A stretch of DNA of 64,000 nt from Epibacterium sp. Ofav1-8 (GTDB lineage Bacteria; Pseudomonadota; Alphaproteobacteria; Rhodobacterales; Rhodobacteraceae): positions 372,001 through 436,000 of the forward strand of contig NZ_JAKRFD010000003.1 in assembly GCF_022348185.1 (NCBI RefSeq), in the 5' to 3' direction. Numbering within the stretch: position 1 is the first letter of the stretch; every line of letters starts with the position of its first letter. Position numbers and translations under genes: made by a program. Shown in pieces: positions 46,615 to 55,674 of the stretch. Below the pieces are notes generated by a model, which searched no databases, was not told where the DNA came from, and saw nothing but the letters and a program-made list of their open reading frames with translations.

Positions 46615-48924
46615 ATGAACCAACGCGTCGAGAAATTCGGGAAGAGCCAACCCCTTGCGCGGGTCGAGGATCAGCGTCTGTTGACCGGGCAGGGGCGTTA
46701 TATCGAGGATACAATGCCGCAAGGGGCGCTGCGGGCCTATGTGTTTCGCAGCCCGGTGGCGCATGGCGAGATCACCACGCTCGACGTCGAGGACGCCCGC
46801 GCGGCCGACGGGGTGCATCTGGTTCTGACCCAGGCGGATCTGGTGGAGGCCGGGATCGAGGCCCGTCTTGACGGAACCGTGATCAAGAACATCGACGGCA
46901 GCAAGGGGGCCGCGCCCGAACGTCCGGTGCTGGCCGGCACCCGCCTGCGCTATGTGGGCGAGCCTGTGGCGGTTGTCATCGCCGACACCCTGGATCAAGC
47001 GCGCGATGCCGCCGAGATGATCGCGTTGGACTATGACGATCTTGACGTGAAGCTGGACCTCGCCGTGGGAGGGCCGCAGATCCATCCCGAGGCGCCGGAC
47101 AACCGGGCCTTCAACTGGGGGCTGGGCGACAAGGCGGCGACGGCGGCGGCGTTTGACGCGGCCGCTCATACCGTCCGCCTGCAGGTGGCAGACAACCGGA
47201 TCATCGTGAACGCGATGGAGCCACGTGGCTGTCATGCAACCTGGGCGGAGGGCCGGTTGCAGTTCCACTTTGGCGGTCAGGGGGTCTGGGGCATGAAGGA
47301 GCAGCTTGCAAAGAAGCTGCACCTCTCTGAGGCTGACGTCCAAGTGGTGACGCCGGATGTCGGCGGCGGCTTTGGCATGAAGGCGATGCCCTATCCGGAG
47401 TATTTTGCCGTCGCCCATGCGGCGCGGGTGCTGGAGCGTCCGGTCGGCTGGATGTCGGACCGCACCGAGGCGATGCTGAGCGACAATGGCGGCCGGGACC
47501 TGACCTCGCTGGCGGAGTTGGCCTTTGACGAAGATCTCAAGATCACCGCCTATCGTGTGCACACGCGGTGCAACCTTGGCGCCTACAATTCCCACTTTGG
47601 TCAGCCGATCCAGACGCAGCTGTTTTCCCGTGTTCTGGCCGGGGTTTACGACATTCAGACCGCCTGGCTGGAGGTCGACGGCATCTATACCAACACCACG
47701 CAGGTGGATGCCTATCGCGGCGCCGGGCGGCCCGAGGCGATCTATGTGCTGGAGCGGGTGATGGACCGGGCGGCGCGGGATCTTGGTGTTGATCCGCTGG
47801 AGCTGCGGCGCAGGAATTTCATCGCCCCGCAAAAGTTCCCTTACAAGACCGTCACCGATGAAACCTATGACGTGGGCGACTTCAATCTGGTGCTGGACCG
47901 GCTGGTGCAGCAGGCCGATCTGGCCGGGTTCGAGGCGCGTCGCGCGGCGGATTCGGCAGAGGGACGTTACCGGGGCGCGGGCCTGTGTTACTATATCGAA
48001 AGTATTTTGGGCGATCCTTCAGAAACCGCAGACGTCGAATTTCTGGAGGACGGCCGGGTGAACATCTACGTGGGCACGCAAAGCAACGGACAAGGGCACG
48101 AGACTGTCTTTGCCTCGTTCCTTGCGGACCAGACCGGCATCCCCGTCAGCGCGATCAAGGTCATCCAGGGCGACAGTGACCGCATTGCCAAGGGCGGCGG
48201 CACCGGCGGCTCTCGCTCCGTCACCACGCAGGCCAATGCAACCCTGGCCACGGTCGACAAGATGGTCGCGGCCTTCACCCCCTTCCTGGCCGAAGAAATG
48301 GGCGTCGACGAGGGTGCTGTCGACTTTGACGGTGAGACCTTCCGCGCACCGGGGTCGAACCTCACGCCGACTGTGCTGGAGGCGGCGGATCTTGCGCGCG
48401 ACAGGGGCCGCACGGATCTGCTGCGCCATCAGGCGGAGGCGTCTTTGCCGGGGCGGTCTTTCCCCAATGGGGCCCACCTCGCGGAGGTCGTGATTGACAC
48501 AGCGACCGGACAATCGCGGGTGGACCGCTATACGGTGGTCGATGACTTTGGTAATCTGATCAACCCGATGCTTGCCGAAGGTCAGGTTCATGGCGGGGTC
48601 GCGCAGGGGCTCGGGCAGGCGATGCTCGAACATGTGGTCTATGACGCCGATGGCCAATTGCTCACGGCAACGTTCATGGACTACGCCATGCCCCGGGCCG
48701 AGGATATGCCTTGGGTCGGCTTTACGTCCGAACCCGTGCCCTCGACCCAGAACCCGATGGGCATGAAGGGCTGTGGCGAGGCCGGCACCGTCGGCGCGCT
48801 GGCAGCGGTGGCCAATGCGGTTCAGGATGCGCTCTGGGATCAGGGCATCCGGCAGGTGGACATGCCGTTCACGCCGGTCAAACTATGGGAGTTGATCAGG
48901 GATGTTCCTCAAGCGGCTGAGTAA
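46615..48924 (+). CDS. Xanthine dehydrogenase/CO dehydrogenase large-subunit-like molybdoprotein
   Basis: 769 residues, molybdopterin-binding subunit. Marks: PLARVEDQRLLTGQGRYIEDT at the N-terminus, PDVGGGFGMK, DAYRGAGRPEA (form II active-site loop, not the CoxL form I AYRCSFR), GTQSNGQGHETVF and MKGCGEAGTVG. No FeS (small) or FAD (medium) subunit genes are adjacent, which is odd for this class. Its last 23 bases overlap the next gene. Substrate unknown; true CO oxidation unlikely. Confidence 0.87.
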   Translation: MNQRVEKFGKSQPLARVEDQRLLTGQGRYIEDTMPQGALRAYVFRSPVAHGEITTLDVEDARAADGVHLVLTQADLVEAGIEARLDGTVIKNIDGSKGAAPERPVLAGTRLRYVGEPVAVVIADTLDQARDAAEMIALDYDDLDVKLDLAVGGPQIHPEAPDNRAFNWGLGDKAATAAAFDAAAHTVRLQVADNRIIVNAMEPRGCHATWAEGRLQFHFGGQGVWGMKEQLAKKLHLSEADVQVVTPDVGGGFGMKAMPYPEYFAVAHAARVLERPVGWMSDRTEAMLSDNGGRDLTSLAELAFDEDLKITAYRVHTRCNLGAYNSHFGQPIQTQLFSRVLAGVYDIQTAWLEVDGIYTNTTQVDAYRGAGRPEAIYVLERVMDRAARDLGVDPLELRRRNFIAPQKFPYKTVTDETYDVGDFNLVLDRLVQQADLAGFEARRAADSAEGRYRGAGLCYYIESILGDPSETADVEFLEDGRVNIYVGTQSNGQGHETVFASFLADQTGIPVSAIKVIQGDSDRIAKGGGTGGSRSVTTQANATLATVDKMVAAFTPFLAEEMGVDEGAVDFDGETFRAPGSNLTPTVLEAADLARDRGRTDLLRHQAEASLPGRSFPNGAHLAEVVIDTATGQSRVDRYTVVDDFGNLINPMLAEGQVHGGVAQGLGQAMLEHVVYDADGQLLTATFMDYAMPRAEDMPWVGFTSEPVPSTQNPMGMKGCGEAGTVGALAAVANAVQDALWDQGIRQVDMPFTPVKLWELIRDVPQAAE

Positions 48925-49987
48925 ATCAGTTCTGGGATTGTTCGGGCGGCCGCGCCTGCTGTCCGCACAATCCTCGGAAACCGCGACCCGCGGCCCGCTG
49001 TGTCATGTCATCATCCTCGACGGCACCATGTCGACGCTGGAGCCCGGACAGGAAACCCACGCCGGCACCGCCTACCGTCTGTGCAAGGAAATGGGACCGC
49101 AGGTGTCGGTCTACTACGAGGCCGGGGTGCAATGGACCGGCTGGAACAAGACCGCCGATGTCATGGTGGGGCGCGGCATCAACCGCAAGATCCGCCGCGC
49201 CTATGGCTATCTGGCCTCGCGCTATCGCCCCGGGGACAAGATCTTTCTGATCGGCTATTCCCGCGGCGCCTATGCGGTGCGCTCGCTGGCGGGCATGCTG
49301 GGGGCGGTCGGCCTGCTGAAGACCGAACACGCCACCGTGCGCCACATTCGCACCGCCTATCGTCATTACCAGCTGGGCAGCGGCAGCGAGGTGCGCTCCG
49401 CCTTCATGCGGGCGCATTGCCACGACGCGGTCGATGTGGAGATGGTCGGCGTCTGGGATACGGTCAAGGCGCTGGGCCTGCGGTTGCCGATCCTGTGGCG
49501 CTGGGCCGAGGTGCGCCATGCGTTTCATGACCACCGTCTGGGCTCGCATGTGAAGGCGGGGTTCCAGGCTCTGGCCCTGGATGAGACCCGAGAGGTCTAC
49601 ACGCCGGTCCTGTGGGAGAGCACACCGGACTATACCGGGCAGCTGGAACAGGTCTGGTTCCGGGGCGCGCATGGCGATGTTGGTGGCCAGCTGGGAGGGT
49701 TCGAAGAGGCCCGCCCGCTGGCCAATATATCTCTGGTCTGGATGCTGGAACGGGCGGAGATGTGCGGTCTGCCGCTGCCGCGCGACTGGCGCATGCGCTT
49801 TCCGGTGGATCCGGATGCGCCCTCGGTGGGCACCTGGTCGGGCTGGGGCAAGATCTTTCTCATGCGCAGCCGCCGCAAGGTGGGGCAGGACCCGAGCGAG
49901 AGGATCCATCCCAGCGTGCATGGCGCGGACCGGGGGCGCCGCTCTGCCAACCTGCTGAGCCTGTTCATGCGCCACCGCCCGCATTAG
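48902..49987 (+). CDS. DUF2235-domain alpha/beta hydrolase (Tle1-like phospholipase fold)
   Basis: 361 residues. LDGTMSTLEPGQ, then the nucleophile elbow IGYSRGAYAVRSLAGML (GxSxG) and RGAHGDVGGQLGG, with Asp/His typical of DUF2235. Relatives include type VI secretion lipase effectors, but no T6SS genes, immunity gene or VgrG are near. Start at 48902 overlaps the molybdoprotein gene by 23 bases, implying coupling. Confidence 0.8.
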   Translation: MFLKRLSKSVLGLFGRPRLLSAQSSETATRGPLCHVIILDGTMSTLEPGQETHAGTAYRLCKEMGPQVSVYYEAGVQWTGWNKTADVMVGRGINRKIRRAYGYLASRYRPGDKIFLIGYSRGAYAVRSLAGMLGAVGLLKTEHATVRHIRTAYRHYQLGSGSEVRSAFMRAHCHDAVDVEMVGVWDTVKALGLRLPILWRWAEVRHAFHDHRLGSHVKAGFQALALDETREVYTPVLWESTPDYTGQLEQVWFRGAHGDVGGQLGGFEEARPLANISLVWMLERAEMCGLPLPRDWRMRFPVDPDAPSVGTWSGWGKIFLMRSRRKVGQDPSERIHPSVHGADRGRRSANLLSLFMRHRPH

Positions 49988-50023
49988 CGCTGCGGGACAG
50001 GCGGTTGTGCCCGGGGCGTCATG

Positions 50024-50638
50024 CTATCGGGGCAGCGCCCTGACCATTTCGGTGGCGCTGGAAAAGCCAAAGACCGGCGCAAGAAGGTCAAGCGCCTGTT
50101 CTCGCTGCGCAATAAACCCCTCGCGTTCATACAGCGCCCGGGCACGCGGGTTGGTGTCGATCACATCCAGCCGGACCCGCGTCAGTCCGGTCGCCTCCGC
50201 GTGGCGCAGGATCGCGTGCAGCAAGGCAGTACCAACCCCGCAGCCCCGGGCCTCCGGCGCGACAAAAATCCCGTCCATCAGCAGGGTGCCTGCCTCGCAG
50301 TCGCGTTCCAGGCAGCTGACAAGCCCGCCGCGCCAGGCTGCACCGAGCGTCCCGTAGACCCCCGCCAGATCCCGGAAGCTGCCGCCGATGAAACTGCCGG
50401 CGGGGGATTTGAAACCGGCCGCGCCGAGAAAGTCACCATTGGGCGACAGCGCACTGATCGCATGGTCCGGCTGGATCACCCGGTCGAAAAAGGCGATGGC
50501 CTTGTGCTTCGGCCCCAGCGGATAGCGCAGCTTGCGCGCAAAGGCCTGCCAATAGTCCTCGGCGGCGAGGGCCCGGTGCTCGGGCCGCAGCCCCGCCTCG
50601 ATCACGATGGCGCGGGACGCCTGTTCTGGTGGGGCCAT
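50024..50638 (-). CDS. GNAT-family N-acetyltransferase
   Basis: 204 residues. The acetyl-CoA motif A is GIFVAPEARGCGVGTALL followed by NPRARALYEREGF. Start at 50638 chosen by length. Transfers an acetyl group to an unknown amine; 41 bases downstream of metF on the same strand. Confidence 0.82.
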   Translation of the reverse strand: MAPPEQASRAIVIEAGLRPEHRALAAEDYWQAFARKLRYPLGPKHKAIAFFDRVIQPDHAISALSPNGDFLGAAGFKSPAGSFIGGSFRDLAGVYGTLGAAWRGGLVSCLERDCEAGTLLMDGIFVAPEARGCGVGTALLHAILRHAEATGLTRVRLDVIDTNPRARALYEREGFIAQREQALDLLAPVFGFSSATEMVRALPR

Positions 50639-50679
50639 GTCCGGGCCTCGTGGATACTGTCTGCGTTTCGCAGCCGGGG

Positions 50680-51561
50680 TTAGGCGACGTTCTGGAGGCG
50701 GACTTTCGATGTCACCCCCAGCGCATGACAGACATCGCGGGTCAGTTCCGGCCGGTTGAGTGTATAGAAATGCAGCTTCTTCACGCCGCCGTCCAGCAAC
50801 TCCGTGCAGAGTTCGGTGCACAGGGCGGTCGCCAGCAGATCGCAGCGATCATCGCGCTGGGCCTTTTCAAAGGCCGCATCCAGCCAGTCCGGCACATGGG
50901 TGCCGCAGGCCTCGGCAAAGCGGCGCACACCGGACCAGTTCTCGATCGGCAGAATGCCGGGGGTGATGCGATCCGTGTCGATCCCCGCCTTGGCGCAGGT
51001 GTCGCGAAAACGGAAGAAGCTCTCCGCCTCGAAGAAGAACTGGGTCAGCGCCTCATCGGCACCCGCGTCCAGCTTGCGTTTCAGCCAGTCGACATTGGCC
51101 TGCTGACTGGCGGCCTCCGGGTGGCTTTCGGGATAGGCGCCCACCCGCAGGTTAAAGCTGCCCTTGGCGGCCAGCGCCTCGATCAGCTCCACGGAGGAGG
51201 CAAAGCCCTCCGGCGTCGGGGCAAACCGGCCCTGATCCTTGGGCGGGTCGCCCCGCAGCGCCACGATGTCGGTGATCCCGGCTTCGGCATATTGATCCGC
51301 GATGGCCAGGGTCTCGGCCCGGGTCGCCGAGACGCAGGTCAGATGCGCCGCGACCTTGAGGCCGGAATTCTTGTGCAGCGTGGTCACCGCGTCGCGGGTC
51401 AATTCGCGGGTGGTGCCACCGGCCCCGTAGGTGACGGAGACAAAGCGCGGCGCCAGCGGCGCCAGGGATTGAACCGTATCCCAAAGGCGAAAGGAGGCTT
51501 CCAGATTCTTGGGCGGAAAGAACTCGAAGGAAATCTCGGGGGTGGTGTTGGATTGTGTCAC
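50680..51561 (-). CDS. metF: Methylenetetrahydrofolate reductase
   Basis: 293 residues, FAD TIM barrel making 5-methyl-THF for methionine synthesis. Marks: SFEFFPPKN with the catalytic Glu, FVSVTYGAGG, AHLTCVSATRAE, ALRGDPP and HFYTLNRPE. A GTG start at 51561 with GGAG upstream is preferred to the upstream ATG frames. Divergent from a MetR-like gene with a MetR-type box between. Confidence 0.94.
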   Translation of the reverse strand: MTQSNTTPEISFEFFPPKNLEASFRLWDTVQSLAPLAPRFVSVTYGAGGTTRELTRDAVTTLHKNSGLKVAAHLTCVSATRAETLAIADQYAEAGITDIVALRGDPPKDQGRFAPTPEGFASSVELIEALAAKGSFNLRVGAYPESHPEAASQQANVDWLKRKLDAGADEALTQFFFEAESFFRFRDTCAKAGIDTDRITPGILPIENWSGVRRFAEACGTHVPDWLDAAFEKAQRDDRCDLLATALCTELCTELLDGGVKKLHFYTLNRPELTRDVCHALGVTSKVRLQNVA

Positions 51562-51694
51562 TGTCTTGGTCTCCTCGGAGCGCTGTGCGCAGGGCGTTTG
51601 GGCCGCGATGTGCCCCATATGTGGTGTCAGGTGTCGCATTCGTTGCCGAAACGGTCGCACCGTATTTGACCCCTTGTCACATGAGGGCTATCAA

Positions 51695-51707
51695 TGAATC
51701 AAATTCA
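51695..51707. promoter_or_regulatory. MetR-type operator between metF and metR
   Basis: TGAA-TCAAA-TTCA matches the MetR consensus TGAA-N5-TTCA. It overlaps the ATG at 51694, an argument that the LysR gene starts later, at 51742. Confidence 0.75.
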
Positions 51708-51741
51708 TATTTCTCAAGAACAACATGAGGCCCATCGTAGG

Positions 51742-52647
51742 ATGCACATCGAGTTCCGGCATCTTCGCACCATCAAGGCGATCCACGAGGCAGGCGGTCT
51801 GGCGCGGGCTGCCGATCAGCTCAACATCACTCAGAGTGCGCTCAGTCACCAGATCAAGGGGTTGGAAGAGCAGGCGGGGGTGGAGTTGTTCCAGCGCCGA
51901 TCCAAGCCGATGAAGCTGTCGGCGGCGGGCATGCGTCTGCTGCGTCTGGCAGAGCAGATCCTGCCGCAGGTGGAGGCGGCCCAGGCAGAGTTCACCGCGC
52001 TTCGCGATGGAGAGGCGGGGCGGCTGCATATCGCGATCGAGTGTCACGCCTGTTTCGAGTGGCTGTTTCCGGTGCTGGAAGGGTTCCGCAAGAGCTGGGG
52101 CGATGTGGATGTGGACATCCGCCCGGGGCTTGCGTTCGAGGCGATGCCCGCGCTGATGCGCGAAGAGGTGGATCTGGTGGTGTCCTCCGATCCGGAGGAA
52201 ATGACGGGGATCACCTTTATCGAACTGTTTGATTACAACCCCGTCTTCGTCGCCTCGGCGCAGCATCCGCTGGCGGCGAAATCCCATATCGAGGCGGAGG
52301 ATTTCCGGGGCCAGGTGCTGATCACCTATCCGGTGGAGCGCACCCGTCTGGATGTGTTCAGCCAGCTGCTGATCCCCGCGGGGGTGGAGCCGGCCAGCAT
52401 CCGCAAGGTGGAGCTGACCGCCGTGATCCTGCTGCTGGTGGCGTCGAATCGCGGTGTATCCGTGCTGCCCGACTGGGTGGTGCGGGAGGTGAAATACTCC
52501 TCCGATTATGTGACCCGGCCGCTGACGTCACAGGGGATCACCCGCAGGCTCTATGCGGCGATCCGCAGCGAGGATGAGGGCAAGCCCTATATGCAGGACC
52601 TGATCCGCCTGGCGCGCGTGGAGGCGCGCAAGCTGCAACAGCGGTAA
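51742..52647 (+). CDS. metR: LysR-family regulator, MetR-like
   Basis: 301 residues. LysR HTH (EFRHLRTIKAIHEAGGLARAADQLNITQSALSHQI) and a co-inducer domain (LFDYNPVFVASAQHPLA, GRQ-type strand order). Divergent position to metF and the box between them identify it as the methionine-pathway activator responding to homocysteine. Start at 51742 (MHIEFRHL); an earlier ATG at 51694 lies inside the box. Confidence 0.9.
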   Translation: MHIEFRHLRTIKAIHEAGGLARAADQLNITQSALSHQIKGLEEQAGVELFQRRSKPMKLSAAGMRLLRLAEQILPQVEAAQAEFTALRDGEAGRLHIAIECHACFEWLFPVLEGFRKSWGDVDVDIRPGLAFEAMPALMREEVDLVVSSDPEEMTGITFIELFDYNPVFVASAQHPLAAKSHIEAEDFRGQVLITYPVERTRLDVFSQLLIPAGVEPASIRKVELTAVILLLVASNRGVSVLPDWVVREVKYSSDYVTRPLTSQGITRRLYAAIRSEDEGKPYMQDLIRLARVEARKLQQR

Positions 52648-52742
52648 CGGGACTTTGTGGTGTGCTGGCAAGATGATAGCTGGCAAGGGGGCGTTCTGTC
52701 GGGGCGGCAAGGTTTTGCATCGACCCGATCATGCGCTTGCAG

Positions 52743-52834
52743 CGGGCGGCGGGCTCCCGCGCGGGTCGCAGGCCCTGGCTTTGTCAGACCCCTTACCCCC
52801 TTGGGCCGCGCGCCGCTGGCGCGGCGCGGGCGCC
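52743..52834 (+). repeat. Dispersed GC-rich hairpin element, copy E
   Basis: GGCGGGCTCCCGC module, spacer, TTGGGCCGCG, hairpin GCGCCGC-TGG-CGCGGCGC. Lacks the CGCGATGCGCA tail. Confidence 0.6.
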
Positions 52835-52990
52835 TTTATCGACGTTTGAGTCTGGGGCGGTCTCGTGTGTCTGCGGTGTCCTCGCGGGCCGGGCCGCAAG
52901 GCTCGGCCCGCGTTGGTCCGATCCGTCAGGATCGGAAACCGTTCAGTGTCACTCGGCGCGGCACGCTGGGCGGGACGGGGCAGCGCGCGG
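52835..52990. other. Intergenic stretch in the metR-suhB gap
   Basis: Part of a 544-base gap without a supported gene. It includes a GGGCCG/CGGCCC inverted repeat near 52885-52915; nothing else recognised. Confidence 0.4.
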
Positions 52991-52993
52991 GCA

Positions 52994-53024
52994 GGTCACA
53001 TGGCGTGTCACATCGTATGTGACC
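52994..53024. promoter_or_regulatory. GTCACAT repeats and 17-bp palindrome upstream of suhB
   Basis: GTCACAT occurs at 52995 and 53007, and GTCACAT-CGT-ATGTGAC (53007-53023) is a perfect inverted repeat, 169 bases before suhB. Likely an operator; the cognate regulator is unknown. Confidence 0.55.
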
Positions 53025-53191
53025 AATCCACCGCCCGAATAAGTGCGCCGCGTCGTTGGCCCTGCGCCCGCCTGCATCCCCACAGTTTACCCGAACACCC
53101 GCGCAGGCCGGTTTCGCCCTTGGCATTTGGGCGCGGGACGTGTATGGGCAGCCTTTGACCGACATCTCCCCCCGCAAGGACACCTCGTACA

Positions 53192-53977
53192 ATGATTGGT
53201 AGCGCAAATCTCAACGTCATGATCAAGGCCGCCCGTAAGGCTGGCCGCTCCCTGGTGAAGGATTTCCGCGAGGTTGAGAACCTGCAAGTCTCGACCAAAG
53301 GGGCCGGAGATTTTGTGAGCCGCGCCGATATCGCCGCCGAGAAGATCCTCAAAGACGAGCTGATGGGCGCGCGTCCGACCTATGGCTGGCTGGCCGAAGA
53401 GGGCGGTGAGATCCCCGGTGAAGATCCGACCCGGCGCTGGATTGTCGATCCGCTGGATGGCACCACCAACTTTCTGCACGGCCTGCCGCATTGGGCGATT
53501 TCGATCGCGCTTGAACACAAGGGCAAGATCGTCGCGGGCGTGGTCTATGATGCCGCCAAGGACGAGATGTTCTTTGCCGAAAAAGGCGCCGGCGCCTGGA
53601 TGAACGAGACCCGCATCCGGGTGTCTGCACGTCACCGGATGATCGAGTCGATCTTTGCCACCGGCCTGCCGTTTGCCGGTCGCGCCGACCTGCCCGAGAC
53701 GCTTCAGGATCTGGCGCGCCTGATGCCCGCCTGTGCCGGTGTGCGGCGCTGGGGCGCGGCGGCGCTCGACATGGCCTATGTGGCTGCCGGGCGCTACGAG
53801 GGGTTCTGGGAACGCCGTTTGAACAGCTGGGATCTGGCTGCGGGCATCATCATCGTCAAGGAGGCCGGCGGCCTCTGCGAAGCGCTTGACCCCGAGAACA
53901 CGATCCTCGACAGCGGTGAGGTGATTTGTTCGAACGAGCCGATCTTTGAGAATTTCACCAAGGTGATCCGCGGCTGA
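53192..53977 (+). CDS. suhB: Inositol-1-monophosphatase family protein (SuhB)
   Basis: 261 residues. Mg-dependent phosphatase fold: DFVSRADIAAEK with metal Asp, LAEEGGE, WIVDPLDGTTNFLHG (metal site 2) and NSWDLAAGIIIVKEAGG with the last Asp. SuhB-type proteins also take part in rRNA antitermination. Start at 53192 has a weak upstream site. Confidence 0.92.
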   Translation: MIGSANLNVMIKAARKAGRSLVKDFREVENLQVSTKGAGDFVSRADIAAEKILKDELMGARPTYGWLAEEGGEIPGEDPTRRWIVDPLDGTTNFLHGLPHWAISIALEHKGKIVAGVVYDAAKDEMFFAEKGAGAWMNETRIRVSARHRMIESIFATGLPFAGRADLPETLQDLARLMPACAGVRRWGAAALDMAYVAAGRYEGFWERRLNSWDLAAGIIIVKEAGGLCEALDPENTILDSGEVICSNEPIFENFTKVIRG

Positions 53978-54043
53978 GATCCGCGACGGGCGGGATGATC
54001 CGCCCCGGGTGTCTGTCGTCCCTGGTCGATCCGAAAACATGAT

Positions 54044-54079
54044 ACGCCCCGGCCTGCCTCTGCGGTCCGGGGTGTTTTC
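54044..54079 (+). terminator. Terminator of suhB
   Basis: Stem ACGCCCCGG / CCGGGGTGT with a 14-base loop, followed by TTTTCT, 67 bases after the stop. Confidence 0.7.
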
Positions 54080-54108
54080 TATTGTGGCCACCCGCCGGTG
54101 GGATCCTG

Positions 54109-54405
54109 TCACGTGGCGACAAATTCATAGTGTTTGATGGTGCGAAACTGCACCAGGTCGGCTTCTGCGGGGTCGATGTGAGGGCTGTCATACTCCTCGC
54201 CGACAAACGCCTTGAGCGCGTCGAGGCTTTCCCAGACCATCACCAGGCTGAAGTCCCGCGGGCTGTCATGGCGCGCCGTGCCGGGAAAGACGGAGACGAC
54301 CCCGCGGGTGGCTTTCATCATCGGGATCGCGGTGTGGTGAAAGAACTCGGCAAATTCGGCTTCTTTGCCGGGATGTGTGACGACCTGGAAAATACGCATA
54401 ATCAT
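54109..54405 (-). CDS. Dimeric alpha-beta barrel protein (ABM-like)
   Basis: 98 residues with an antibiotic-biosynthesis-monooxygenase-like plan: IFQVVTHPGKEAEFAEFFHH, GVVSVFPGTARHD and SLVMVWESLDALKAFVGE. GGGAG precedes the start. Function unknown. Followed upstream by 240 bases without a supported gene. Confidence 0.78.
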   Translation of the reverse strand: MIMRIFQVVTHPGKEAEFAEFFHHTAIPMMKATRGVVSVFPGTARHDSPRDFSLVMVWESLDALKAFVGEEYDSPHIDPAEADLVQFRTIKHYEFVAT

Positions 54406-54645
54406 AGGCTGGGTCTCCCTCCGTTGCGTGGGGTCCCCGGCCTGTGGCTGCCTCGGCTTTGTCGGTGTCGTTCAGGCAGCATAGCACAGATTGCGCGGAT
54501 GGTCTTGCGTCCTGCACCGGCCTGGTACAAAGGCGTGCCCGTCAACGCCGGGCGGAGGCCTCTTGCGGAAGGGCAGGCGCCAGACCTGTGTGCGCACCGT
54601 GATCTTGGATCCTACGGAGGTCGTATGGCGCGGCAACCGCGGCGC

Positions 54646-55416
54646 TCATTTGCCCCAGGGGCCGGGTCTGCGCGCCGGAGGGTGCCGCGGCACGCGCGGG
54701 ACGCGGGTCACGCTGTAGCGGGTCTCCGGGTGGGGCGGATGGCCGGCGGTTCGGGTCCAGAACCGGGGACCGCCCCGCTTGAGCCACAGGGGCAGGGTGA
54801 GCGCGAGGCCGATCAGGAAGCCACCCGCATGGGCCCAGTAGGCCACACCGCCGAGATTTGGATCCGCGTTGAGGCCGCCAAGGAACTGCATCCCGAGCCA
54901 GAGGCCCAGCATGACGAAGGCGGGCACCGGGATGATGCGGAAGAACACGATCAGGATGATCAGGATGTCCACCCGCGCCTTTGGGAACAGCAGCAGATAC
55001 CCGCCCATGACACCGGCAATCGCGCCGGATGCGCCCACCAGTGGCACCGGGGACATGGGGGCCGAAACGACATGGGCCAGCGTCGCCCCCACGCCGGAGA
55101 CGAGGTAGAAGAGCAGGAATGGCAGATGGCCCATCTCGTCTTCCATATTGTCGCCAAAGATCCACAGGAACAGCATGTTGCCCGCCAGATGCATCACTCC
55201 GCCGTGGATGAACATGGAGGTCAGCAGGGTCAGCGGCGCCTCGCCGGACATGATCTCGCGCGGGACGGCGGCAAAGGCCCCGTAGAACATCGCCAGCCCA
55301 CGATCACCGGGAAAGCTGGTGGAATACCAGAGATAGCCGAGAATATTGGCGGCCATCAGAAGATAGACGACATAAGGGGTTCGGCCGGAGGGATTGTGGT
55401 CGCGCAGGGGAAACAT
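54646..55416 (-). CDS. Rhomboid-family intramembrane serine protease
   Basis: 256 residues, about six membrane segments. GASGAIAGVMGGYLLLFP carries the catalytic Ser, and WAHAGGFLIGLALTL the catalytic His; FIHGGVMHLAGNMLFLWIFG includes the conserved HxxxN-type segment. A His/Pro/Arg-rich C-terminal tail follows. Start at 55416 (MFPLRDHN) by family length; no strong ribosome site. Confidence 0.87.
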   Translation of the reverse strand: MFPLRDHNPSGRTPYVVYLLMAANILGYLWYSTSFPGDRGLAMFYGAFAAVPREIMSGEAPLTLLTSMFIHGGVMHLAGNMLFLWIFGDNMEDEMGHLPFLLFYLVSGVGATLAHVVSAPMSPVPLVGASGAIAGVMGGYLLLFPKARVDILIILIVFFRIIPVPAFVMLGLWLGMQFLGGLNADPNLGGVAYWAHAGGFLIGLALTLPLWLKRGGPRFWTRTAGHPPHPETRYSVTRVPRVPRHPPARRPGPWGK

Positions 55417-55506
55417 GAGCCGAAGCTGGGCTTTGCGCCGGGGAAGGTCAAGCGATAGGTGACCGCGACGCGCCGAAACGGAGCTGTCGGGTGACTGAAA
55501 CACTCA

Positions 55507-55636
55507 GGACGGGGGCGCTCCCGCCCCATCCGGATGCGGCAAAGCCACCTCCGGATGCGTTGGGCCGGGCGGCGGCCGCGCCGCAGGCGCGGCCGCCGCC
55601 CCTCCGCGATGCGCAAAGCGCAGCGCAAAACCTCTG
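55507..55636 (+). repeat. Dispersed GC-rich hairpin element, copy B
   Basis: GGGGGCGCTCCCGCCCC module, spacer, TTGGGCCGGGCGGCGGCC, long GC hairpin, CGCGATGCGCA, CGCAGCGCAA, CCTCTG. Nearly identical to copy A in the right half. Confidence 0.85.
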
Positions 55637-55674
55637 CTCAGTCACTCGTTGGGGGCGGCGGGCAAGGGGGCAGT

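Noticed and set aside
46615-48924. Carbon monoxide dehydrogenase CoxL
   Set aside because: The active-site loop reads AYRGAGR (form II) rather than AYRCSFR, and coxM and coxS are absent.
48902-49987. Type VI secretion effector Tle1
   Set aside because: Only the DUF2235 fold is shared; there is no VgrG, adaptor, immunity or T6SS gene nearby.
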